Source: an uncultured Collinsella sp. | Lineage (GTDB): Bacteria > Actinomycetota > Coriobacteriia > Coriobacteriales > Coriobacteriaceae | Direction of reading: 5' to 3' | DNA length: 12,416 nucleotides | NCBI GenBank assembly: GCA_902491415.1 | Contig: CABUHP010000032.1 | Location: 1 to 12,416 of the forward strand | Part shown: positions 5,427-11,179 of the stretch, one piece after another | Numbering within the stretch: the first letter of the stretch is position 1 | How the letters are laid out: the number at the start of each line of letters is the position of its first letter | The notes under the pieces: model-generated | What the model was told of the DNA's origin: nothing | Databases searched by the model: none | Seen by the model: only the letters and a program-made list of their open reading frames with translations | Translations under genes and position numbers: made by a program

Positions 5427-6473
5427 TTAGAGGAACATCATGAACAGCTTGGCCATGACAAAGCTGATGAGTCCGCAGGCAGGGAAGGTGAAGAACCAGG
5501 TGAACATCATGTCCTTGACGACGCCGAAGTTGATGGCCGAGAGGCGCTTGACGGCACCGACGCCCATGATGGCGCAGGTCTTGATGTGTGTGGAGGACAC
5601 GGGGATGCCGGTAAGGGTGGCAAGCAGCAGGTTCGCGGCGCCCGCCAGGTCGGCGGAGAAGCCCTGGTACTTTTCGAGCTTGACCATGCTCTGGCCGACG
5701 GACTTGATGATGCGCTCGCCGCCCACGCTGGTGCCGATGCCCATAGTGGCCGAGCACAGCAGCATAATCCAGATGGGGATGCCTGCATCGCCGACGCTCG
5801 TCTGGCCGCTGGCAAAGGCCACGCCTAAAAAGAGCACGCCGATGAACTTCTGTCCATCCTGCGCGCCGTGCATAAAGCTCATGGCCGCGGCGCTCGCGAT
5901 CTGAGCGTATTTAAAGACATTGGCACGTCGCCTGTTGGCGGCGGCGAAAAGAATCGAGACGAGCTTGCACAGGACCCAGCCCATGACAAAGCCCAGGCCT
6001 ATGGAGAGCGCCAGGCCGTAGATGACCTTCATCCACTCGTGGACGTTGACGCTGCTCGCACCGCCGAGGGCGATGGCGGCACCGGTCAGGCCGGCGATAA
6101 GGCTGTGGCTTTGCGAGGTGGGGATGCCAAAACGCGACGCTGTGGCGCCGTAGACGACGATGGAGAACAGCGCCGCGCATAGGCAGGCGAGCGCCATGGT
6201 GCTGTTTCCGCCAAAGTCGACGATATGTGAGATGGTGTTGGCGACGCTCGCGTTAAAGTGCGTCATGATGAGCACGCCGAGGAAGTTGAATGCGGCGCTC
6301 ATGAGAATGGCGGCGCGGGCGGGCATGCAACGCGTAGTGACGCAGGTCGCGATGGCGTTGGGCGCGTCGGTCCATCCATTGACGAAGATGGCGCCCAACG
6401 CGAGGATCACGGTGACGGCAAGGACTGGGTTCGACACAATTTGGCCGAGGAAGGTTGAGAACGTTACGTCCAT
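5427..6473 (-). CDS. pit: PiT family inorganic phosphate transporter
   Basis: Integral membrane transporter importing phosphate, in bacteria usually as a metal-phosphate complex with protons. The 348-residue product has about ten hydrophobic segments. It carries both PiT signature repeats: NGWTDAPNAIATCVTTR near residues 32-48 (family form NGxxDxxNxxAT) and FMHGAQDGQKFIG in the second half. It also has the paired loop motifs GIPTSQSHSLIAGLTGAA and GIPVSSTHIKTCAIMGVGA. This inverted-duplicate pattern is diagnostic. Trp and Pro in the first signature (GWTDAPN) differ from the GFHDxAN form of E. coli PitA. ATG at 6473 has only a modest ribosome binding site (GAGAAAG). A much better one, AGGAGGTGAT, lies about 53 bases upstream and serves no obvious gene. 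The DUF47 gene follows as its partner. Confidence 0.94.
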   Translation of the reverse strand: MDVTFSTFLGQIVSNPVLAVTVILALGAIFVNGWTDAPNAIATCVTTRCMPARAAILMSAAFNFLGVLIMTHFNASVANTISHIVDFGGNSTMALACLCAALFSIVVYGATASRFGIPTSQSHSLIAGLTGAAIALGGASSVNVHEWMKVIYGLALSIGLGFVMGWVLCKLVSILFAAANRRRANVFKYAQIASAAAMSFMHGAQDGQKFIGVLFLGVAFASGQTSVGDAGIPIWIMLLCSATMGIGTSVGGERIIKSVGQSMVKLEKYQGFSADLAGAANLLLATLTGIPVSSTHIKTCAIMGVGAVKRLSAINFGVVKDMMFTWFFTFPACGLISFVMAKLFMMFL

Positions 6474-6525
6474 ATATGGGCTTTCTCGAAGTTTGCAGAC
6501 ACGTTACAAAAACATGATAAATCGT

Positions 6526-6535
6526 ATCACCTCCT
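6526..6535 (-). promoter_or_regulatory. Unused perfect Shine-Dalgarno-like sequence upstream of pit
   Basis: The minus strand reads AGGAGGTGAT, complementary to the 16S rRNA 3' end over ten bases, but the nearest ATG (6515) is ten bases beyond it and opens only a three-codon frame (M-F-L-stop). It lies in the pit leader and could act on translation or RNA stability; this may also be chance. Confidence 0.3.
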
Positions 6536-6686
6536 GCGGGTCTCTTTACCGAGTTCTGATGGGAGAAGTGAACTTTTTGGCACTAAAATTGAATATTAGC
6601 CCTGTTGACCGCGGGTGTTCTTTTTGCTAACACGCCATGCGGACACGTGCGATTACTACGACACTCCAAAACCACAGTCTGTTCGC

Positions 6687-6716
6687 TTTACAACATGCAA
6701 ACATGCGTTCGATAAT
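6687..6716 (+). promoter_or_regulatory. Sigma-70-like promoter placed for a leaderless transcript
   Basis: TTTACA (6687-6692) and GATAAT (6711-6716), each five of six matches to consensus, are separated by 18 bases. The -10 box ends seven bases before the ATG at 6724, so transcription would be expected to start at or next to that A. An alternative upstream pair, TTGACC (6605-6610) with TAACAC (6628-6633) and 17 bases between, has a poorer -10 box. Confidence 0.45.
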
Positions 6717-6723
6717 AGGAGGC

Positions 6724-7062
6724 ATGGAATATCGACAGACAGACGGCAAAACTCGGCGCGTGCACAAGCAGTATGTGGACGTCGTGGCCCGCATCCTCGC
6801 GGGCGGACAGGTCGTGCCGGTCACCGTCTGCTGGGTCGACGGCCGTTGTTTTACGATCGACGAAATTATCTCGACCACCGGGTTTGGCCTGATGGTCCAC
6901 GGCATCCGTACGGCAACATATAAGGTGCGTTTTGGCGGGCACGCGACCGAGTTGTATCTGGAGGACCAGACGCGCGAGCGGGCAGACGGCTCGCAGGCAC
7001 ACGTGATGCGTTGGTGGGTCTGGGCCTTTGATCGTACGCTTGAGGGCGAGCGCCGTAGGTAA
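6724..7062 (+). CDS. Small hypothetical protein, possibly leaderless
   Basis: Not recognised with certainty. The 112-residue product has no signal peptide or membrane segment. After a basic N-terminus it shows alternating hydrophobic segments typical of small beta-rich folds: VVPVTVCWVDGRCFTIDEI (30-48), ATYKVRFGGHATELYLED (64-81) and a Trp-rich strand MRWWVWAF (95-102). The pattern resembles small actinobacterial beta-proteins that begin with a 'P..V.W.DGR.Y.I' element, but this is only an impression. The frame is open to an ATG at 6637. ATG 6724 looks best because the sequence becomes protein-like from there. Its AGGAGG (6717-6722) is only one base from the ATG, too close for normal use, while a promoter ends seven bases before it, hence the leaderless suggestion. 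The Bax inhibitor-like gene follows 79 bases later. Confidence 0.68.
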   Translation: MEYRQTDGKTRRVHKQYVDVVARILAGGQVVPVTVCWVDGRCFTIDEIISTTGFGLMVHGIRTATYKVRFGGHATELYLEDQTRERADGSQAHVMRWWVWAFDRTLEGERRR

Positions 7063-7080
7063 GGACGTACGGCATTCGGG

Positions 7081-7102
7081 TACAATGACAGGAATCTTGT
7101 CA
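7081..7102 (+). promoter_or_regulatory. Candidate -10 box and overlapping inverted repeat before the Bax inhibitor-like gene
   Basis: TACAAT (7081-7086) is a good -10 hexamer but lacks a clear -35 box. An inverted repeat TGACA (7086-7090) / TGTCA (7098-7102) covers the expected transcription start and might be an operator. A similar GGGT-preceded hexamer, TATCAT at 7923-7928, precedes the PARG-like gene. Confidence 0.3.
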
Positions 7103-7141
7103 GCTACTGCGCTGTCGCGGCGCTTTTGAAAGGACGAAATT

Positions 7142-7837
7142 ATGAACGATATTCAGGGCTATCAGAACGGCCCCATCGAAACCGGCGCAAGCCGTGCCAA
7201 GGAGATGTCGCCGCGTGCGTATAATCTTGCCATGTCTGCCCTGATCTTTTTGGGCTTTTGCGCCATGGGCGTCGGTGCTTACTTTACGAGCACCATGTCG
7301 TTTGCGCGCATGATGATGAGCGGCGCCGCTTTGCCGCTGGTCTTTGGCTCATTTATTTTGACCATCGTCGGCATGGTCATGATGTCGGCCGCCGCCAGCA
7401 AGCAGTCCGTGGGCCTGTCCCTTGTGGGCTACGTAATCTTTGCGAGCACCTTTGGCCTGACCGCGTCGTTTGGCCTTGCCAACTACGACCTGCCCACCAT
7501 CAACACTGCCTTTATCGCCACGGCCGCCATCACCTTTGTCTTTGGCGCCTTGGGCGTGACGTTCCCCAAGTTTTTCCAGCGCGTATATGGCATCGGTTTT
7601 GGCATTCTGCTCGCCACTATTCTGGTTGAGATCGTGCTGATGTTCATGGGCGTCTCGCAGACCATCACCGATCTGATCGTAATCGTGGTGTTCGCCGGCT
7701 TTATTGGCTATGACACCTATGTTGCCACGACGGTGCCGCCTACGCTGCCCAACGCCGTGCTCATGGCGTCCAATCTGTTCGTGGACATTATCAACGTGTT
7801 CCTGCGCATCCTGAACATCCTTGGCCGTCGCGACTAG
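7142..7837 (+). CDS. Bax inhibitor-1/YccA family membrane protein
   Basis: Integral membrane protein of the Bax inhibitor-1 superfamily. Bacterial members are proposed to be pH-sensitive calcium-leak channels, or, for YccA, modulators of the FtsH protease; the role here is unknown. The 231-residue product has a polar N-terminus of about 28 residues followed by seven hydrophobic segments filling the rest of the chain. The family signatures are present: AYNLAMSALIFLGF in the first segment and FAGFIGYDTYVATT near the end, where the paired aspartates of the family channel gate are expected. It ends in a short basic tail (LGRRD). ATG at 7142 has AAAGGA about nine bases upstream. A strong terminator follows, so it is probably a single-gene unit or is cotranscribed only with the small gene before it. 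Confidence 0.9.
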   Translation: MNDIQGYQNGPIETGASRAKEMSPRAYNLAMSALIFLGFCAMGVGAYFTSTMSFARMMMSGAALPLVFGSFILTIVGMVMMSAAASKQSVGLSLVGYVIFASTFGLTASFGLANYDLPTINTAFIATAAITFVFGALGVTFPKFFQRVYGIGFGILLATILVEIVLMFMGVSQTITDLIVIVVFAGFIGYDTYVATTVPPTLPNAVLMASNLFVDIINVFLRILNILGRRD

Positions 7838-7880
7838 TGGCGAATTGCGGCGGTGCTTGCCGTGCGTGTAAATCGATGCG

Positions 7881-7909
7881 AAAGGCGGTCCTTCGGGGCC
7901 GTCTTTTTT
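7881..7909 (+). terminator. Rho-independent terminator with UUCG tetraloop
   Basis: AAAGGCGGTCC (7881-7891) pairs with GGGCCGTCTTT (7896-7906) around a TTCG loop closed by C-G, followed by T through 7909. This is one of the clearest terminators in the window and ends the Bax inhibitor-like gene. Confidence 0.93.
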
Positions 7910-7974
7910 GTACTCGGCGGGGTATCATGGATGGGAAAAGCCGATAGCGGCAGCGACAGGAAAGGTGACCACTT

Positions 7975-9096
7975 ATGGCAGACGTCGACAACAGGAACCG
8001 TAACCGCAGGTCCAACCGAGCGGGTCAGCCCAATCCCAAGCGCGAGGCCCGTGCCAAGGCCGCCGAGCGTCACGTGGCAACTGTGTCCGAAGCGTGCGCC
8101 AAGGATATCGAGCGTTCGCTTGCCGGCGTGTGCGAGTTCGATGGTATGCCTGCCGGTTTTGTCGCGGCGATGAAGGCCAAGGTTCAGAGTGCTGTGGCCG
8201 CCGAAGAACAGGTTGCCGAGGACGTCGAGGGCGCGGAGGCTGCCGAGACCGAGACGGCGCCCGAGACCGAGGCAGCGCCTGAGCCTGCCGAGGAAATCGC
8301 CGAAGCTGAGTCCGCGCCTGCTGAGGAGCCCGCTCCGGTTCTGCCTGAGGTCACCGTGCTCGATGCCTCCGCCACGCAGGCCATCCTGGACAACGGTCGT
8401 GGCTATGCGCAGTTCTGCGACATGGCCGTGCTCGCCTTTGCCTCGTTCACCAACCCGGGCGGTGGCTACATCCAGGGCTATCTGGGCCAGGAGGCCACGC
8501 TGTGCGCCGATTCGTATCTGTACAACGTTCTCGATAAGCAGCGCAAATGGTACGGCGAGAACCGTCGCCGCAACATCAACTGCGAGCTTTACCGCAACCG
8601 TGCGCTGGTGGTGCCTGCGGTGCGCTTCGACCGCAACCACGTGCATGCATACGCCGACGTGATCGTGGCCGCCGCTCCCAACGTTAAGCGCGCCCGCCAG
8701 GAGTATCGCGTGAGCGACGATGCTCTGCTGGACGCCCTGCGCGACCGCATTCGCTTTGTGCTTGCCATCTGCGACGAGCTAGGTCGCGAGAAGCTCGTGC
8801 TGGGCGCTTGGGGCTGCGACAACAACGGCTTTGACGCAGAGGCCGTGGCCGAGCTCTTCCGCAAGGAGCTCGCGTCGGGCGACTTTAAGGTCAAGCAAGT
8901 CTTCTTTGCCGTGCCTTCTACGCGCTGGGATGAGGATTTTGCCAAGTTCGAGCACGTGCTGGCAAACTTCCCCGAGCGCAACGAGGAGTCCTATGCCCAG
9001 GTTGCCGCTCGCGCTGCGGCAGCTCGCGCCGCCGAGCAGACCCAGGCTGCTACCGAGGATGATGAGGACGAGGACGATTGGCGCAAGTACCTGTAA
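7975..9096 (+). CDS. TIGR02452-like (microbial PARG-type macrodomain) protein with altered catalytic motif
   Basis: The C-terminal two thirds (about residues 125-330) match the TIGR02452/bacterial poly(ADP-ribose) glycohydrolase type: VLAFASFTNPGGGYIQG, then QEATLCADSYLY, DVIVAAAPN, DRIRFVLAICDELGREKLVLGAWGCD, and VFFAVPS. In active bacterial PARG the motif is GGG-x6-8-QEE and the final Glu is catalytic. Here it is GGG (162-164), seven residues, then Q172-E173-A174, so the catalytic Glu position holds Ala. The protein may bind ADP-ribose without hydrolysing it, or use another chemistry. It is 373 residues because of a basic, low-complexity N-terminus (1-35), a Glu/Ala/Pro-rich linker (about 75-123) placed before the macrodomain, and an acidic tail (360-368). 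ATG at 7975 has AGGAAAGG upstream. Terminators on both sides suggest it is transcribed alone. Confidence 0.82.
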   Translation: MADVDNRNRNRRSNRAGQPNPKREARAKAAERHVATVSEACAKDIERSLAGVCEFDGMPAGFVAAMKAKVQSAVAAEEQVAEDVEGAEAAETETAPETEAAPEPAEEIAEAESAPAEEPAPVLPEVTVLDASATQAILDNGRGYAQFCDMAVLAFASFTNPGGGYIQGYLGQEATLCADSYLYNVLDKQRKWYGENRRRNINCELYRNRALVVPAVRFDRNHVHAYADVIVAAAPNVKRARQEYRVSDDALLDALRDRIRFVLAICDELGREKLVLGAWGCDNNGFDAEAVAELFRKELASGDFKVKQVFFAVPSTRWDEDFAKFEHVLANFPERNEESYAQVAARAAAARAAEQTQAATEDDEDEDDWRKYL

Positions 9097-9121
9097 TCGG
9101 TACGTGCTGACAGATAGGTCG

Positions 9122-9155
9122 AGCCGGCGGGAGAGGCTGCTTCCGTCGGCTTTTT
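9122..9155 (+). terminator. Rho-independent terminator after the PARG-like gene
   Basis: A stem of about 12 bp (9122-9133 with 9140-9151, including G-T pairs) with a six-base loop runs into TTTTT at 9151-9155. It lies 25 bases after the stop and 20 before the SGNH hydrolase start. Confidence 0.88.
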
Positions 9156-9174
9156 ACTGAGCGAGGGGCTTACG

Positions 9175-9834
9175 ATGAAAAACGTTCTGTGCTTTGGCGA
9201 CAGCAACACCTATGGTTACGATCCGGCGGGCATGCGCGACGGCACCGCGGTGCGCTATGCGCAGGATGTGCGCTGGTGCGGCGTGGCCCAACGTGACTTA
9301 GGCGAGGGCTGGCATGTAGTTGAAGAAGGCCTCAACGGCCGCACGACGGTACGCGACGACATGTGCCATCTGGACACCAATCTTAACGGCATCCGCGCAC
9401 TTCCGATGCTGCTCGAGGCCCATAAGCCGCTGGACGCCATTGTGATCATGCTGGGCACCAACGACTGTAAGACGGTCTTTAACGTGACAGCTTCCGATAT
9501 CGCCCGTGGCGCCATGGCGCTGATTCGCGCCGTCCGCGCGTTTCCGTGGACCGACGCTGCGCCTTGTCCGCGCATTCTGCTGATGGCGCCTATCAAGATT
9601 AAGCCGCAGATCGCCGACGTATATATGACCGATTTTGACGAGCATTCCGTAGAAGCCTCGGAACATTTTGGTGAGTACTACGCGCATGTGGCTGAGCAGT
9701 TTGGCTGCGACTTTTTGAATGCCGCCGACTTTGCCGAGCCGGGCGATATCGACTATCTGCATATGATGCCCGAAAGCCATGAGAGCCTGGGTCACGCCGT
9801 GGCAGCCAAGCTCCAAGAGATGCTCGGAGAGTAG
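9175..9834 (+). CDS. SGNH/GDSL family hydrolase (esterase/lipase-like)
   Basis: A 219-residue SGNH hydrolase. Members are serine esterases acting on acyl or acetyl esters of lipids, sugars or small molecules; the substrate is not evident. Block I is FGDSNTYGYDP with nucleophile S10. Block II has the conserved Gly in GLNGRTT (52-58). Block III is LGTNDCK with N96 for the oxyanion hole. Block V is DIDYLHMMPESHESLG, giving D193 and H196 of the triad. There is no signal peptide or membrane segment, so it is probably cytoplasmic. Length is normal, and the GDSN form with TYGYDP is typical of the arylesterase-like subgroup. ATG at 9175 has GAGGGG six bases upstream. A hairpin follows the stop and the next gene is convergent. 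Confidence 0.92.
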   Translation: MKNVLCFGDSNTYGYDPAGMRDGTAVRYAQDVRWCGVAQRDLGEGWHVVEEGLNGRTTVRDDMCHLDTNLNGIRALPMLLEAHKPLDAIVIMLGTNDCKTVFNVTASDIARGAMALIRAVRAFPWTDAAPCPRILLMAPIKIKPQIADVYMTDFDEHSVEASEHFGEYYAHVAEQFGCDFLNAADFAEPGDIDYLHMMPESHESLGHAVAAKLQEMLGE

Positions 9835-9843
9835 CGCGACCCC

Positions 9844-9880
9844 AAGCCACCACAGAAGTTCCCCTTGTGGTGGCTTGTTT
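9844..9880 (+). terminator. Hairpin terminator after the SGNH hydrolase
   Basis: AAGCCACCACA (9844-9854) pairs perfectly over 11 bp with TGTGGTGGCTT (9866-9876), followed by a moderate T-rich stretch (GTTTCGTT). It begins nine bases after the stop. Confidence 0.75.
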
Positions 9881-9890
9881 CGTTGCTTTG

Positions 9891-10106
9891 TCTCGATCTG
9901 TGACAGTTGTAAGGCCGAAAACGGGCTAGATGTTACAGATTAAGATTATTTAGGCCGATATCGGTCGTTTGTCTCGATCTGTAACATCTAGGGTCGATTT
10001 TGCCGAGTTACTGTTACAGATCGAGATTTTCTTCTCAGCGGAATTTGAATGTCTCAATCTGTAACAGGTGGGTCGAAAAATGGGCTCTAACTGTTACAGA
10101 TTGAGA
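9891..10106. repeat. Array of six 15-base repeats in alternating orientation (three hairpin units)
   Basis: This fills most of the 332-base gap between the convergent SGNH hydrolase and thiD genes. The 15-base arm, consensus TCTCRATCTGTAACA, starts at 9891 (forward), 9931 (reverse), 9972 (forward), 10012 (reverse), 10052 (forward) and 10092 (reverse). The intervals between arms are 25, 26, 25, 25 and 25 bases, a period of about 40. Units 9972-10026 and 10052-10106 each have perfectly complementary arms and can fold into a 15-bp stem with a 25-base loop. Unit 9891-9945 has one mismatch and two G-T pairs. Four of the five intervals contain GGYCGA. No gene lies here. It could be an RNA or DNA structural element, a protein-binding array or an intergenic repeat family; its function is unknown. 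Confidence 0.95.
9950..9966. repeat. Palindrome between the first two hairpin units
   Basis: The interval between the first and second units contains the perfect 10-base palindrome CCGATATCGG, framed by GG and TC. It sits near the centre of the interval, so this inter-unit stretch also has dyad symmetry. Confidence 0.6.
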
Positions 10107-10118
10107 TATATGCAGGAA

Positions 10119-10151
10119 CCACCGTAAAGGTGCTTGTCCCCTTTGCGGTGG
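10119..10151 (-). terminator. Hairpin downstream of thiD, probable terminator
   Basis: CCACCGTAAAGG (10119-10130) pairs over 12 bp (one T-G) with CCTTTGCGGTGG (10140-10151). On the minus strand it follows the thiD stop by 15 bases. The trailing sequence is only TTCC, so termination may be inefficient. Its right arm and flank resemble those of the hairpin at 9844-9876. Confidence 0.6.
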
Positions 10152-10166
10152 CTTGGGCTGCGAATC

Positions 10167-10997
10167 TTAATACTGCCACATGTGGTTGACGGGGCCGGAG
10201 CCTTTGCCCATGTTCAGGCCGGCGGCCAGAGCGCCTGTCAGGTAGGCCTTGCCGGCGTTGACGGCATCGGCAAGATCCATGCCCTGAGCCAGCGCGCAGG
10301 CGATGGCGGACGAGAGCGTGCATCCGGTGCCGTGCGTGTTGTCGGTCTCGATGCGCTTGTGGCGGAACCACGTGGTGAGTGGATCTCCCAGATGGTTGCC
10401 CTCGTCATCGAGTGGCGCGGGTTCGGCCAGTACATCGTTGGCCTCGTTGACAAGATGCCCACCCTTAACGAGGGATGCGCAACCAAAGCGGCGGGTGAGG
10501 AGCATGGCAGCATTTTGCTGCGTGCGCTCGGAGTCGACCTCATAGTCGAGCAGTGCCATGGCCTCGGGAATATTGGGCGTGATAACCGTCGCTAGCGGGA
10601 ACAGGCGGCGGGTGAGCGCCTCGGCGGCATCTTCGGCAATCAGCCGCGCGCCCGAGGTGGCGACCATGACGGGGTCGACGACCACGTTCGTTGCGTTCCA
10701 GGCGCTCAAGCGGTCGGCGATGACTTCGATAATCTCGACAGAAGAAACCATGCCGATCTTGACGGCGCTGGGGCGGATATCGTCAAAAACGGCGTCAATT
10801 TGCGCGGCTACGATATCTGGCGAGATATCCTGCACGGCGGTAACGCCCAGGGTGTTTTGCGCTGTGATGGCGGTGATGGCCGTCTCGGCATACAGGCGGT
10901 GCGCCGTGATGGTCTTGATGTCGGCCTGAATGCCGGCGCCACCGCTGGAATCGGATCCCGCGATGGACAGGACGGCAGGTACCTTACTACGATCCAT
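10167..10997 (-). CDS. thiD: Hydroxymethylpyrimidine/phosphomethylpyrimidine kinase ThiD
   Basis: Ribokinase-family cytoplasmic enzyme that phosphorylates HMP to HMP-P and then HMP-PP, the pyrimidine donor for thiamine phosphate synthesis. The 276-residue product opens with LSIAGSDSSGGAGIQADIK (residues 10-28), the substrate-binding signature. It continues with TAITAQNTLGV, VKIGMV, VVDPVMVATSGARL and TPNIPEA, and ends the active site with THGTGCTLSSAIA (221-233) containing the anion-hole HGTGC. The length is normal, with no ThiE or TenA fusion. ATG at 10997 has AAGGGAG seven bases upstream. It lies 182 bases downstream of thiC on the same strand. thiC makes its HMP-P substrate, so the two genes form a pathway unit. 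The gap between them may contain a separate promoter. Confidence 0.95.
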   Translation of the reverse strand: MDRSKVPAVLSIAGSDSSGGAGIQADIKTITAHRLYAETAITAITAQNTLGVTAVQDISPDIVAAQIDAVFDDIRPSAVKIGMVSSVEIIEVIADRLSAWNATNVVVDPVMVATSGARLIAEDAAEALTRRLFPLATVITPNIPEAMALLDYEVDSERTQQNAAMLLTRRFGCASLVKGGHLVNEANDVLAEPAPLDDEGNHLGDPLTTWFRHKRIETDNTHGTGCTLSSAIACALAQGMDLADAVNAGKAYLTGALAAGLNMGKGSGPVNHMWQY

Positions 10998-11054
10998 GTT
11001 CGCTCCCTTGTTCGGTCGGAATCAAATGGGTCTTTAAGCCAGCATTATGAGGAT

Positions 11055-11084
11055 GCCCGGGCCGACTCTATGCCGAACCCGGGC
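11055..11084 (-). repeat. GC-rich inverted repeat between thiC and thiD
   Basis: GCCCGGG (11055-11061) and CCCGGGC (11078-11084) form a 7-bp stem in the thiD leader. A second 7-bp pair, TCGCCGC (11150-11156) with GCGGCGA (11168-11174), follows the thiC stop. Neither has a T run. They may attenuate or process the thiC-thiD transcript. Confidence 0.4.
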
Positions 11085-11105
11085 GGGCGATGCAATCTCT
11101 ACGCA

Positions 11106-11134
11106 AGTGTAAGTAAATGTTCACAAGTCAACAA
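11106..11134 (-). promoter_or_regulatory. Weak candidate promoter for thiD
   Basis: On the minus strand TTGTTG (11134-11129) and TACACT (11111-11106) are 17 bases apart, upstream of thiD. The -35 match is poor. The surrounding GTCAACAATTGAC is itself a short palindrome. No TPP riboswitch is visible in this gap. Confidence 0.25.
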
Positions 11135-11179
11135 TTGACAGGCACCAGCTCGCCGCCAGAAGCGGCCGCGGCGACAGGG

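Noticed and set aside
7838..7974. tRNA or small RNA gene in the short gaps
   Set aside because: No cloverleaf pattern or GTTCRA-type T-loop was seen in any intergenic stretch; hairpins are explained as terminators.
9891..10106. Possible CRISPR array
   Set aside because: Repeats are only 15 bases, alternate in orientation and have partly related intervals; no cas gene is nearby.
10998..11179. TPP riboswitch between thiC and thiD
   Set aside because: No CTGAGA or ACCTGA-like thi-box cores could be found in the gap; if present, the riboswitch should be upstream of thiC beyond the right edge.
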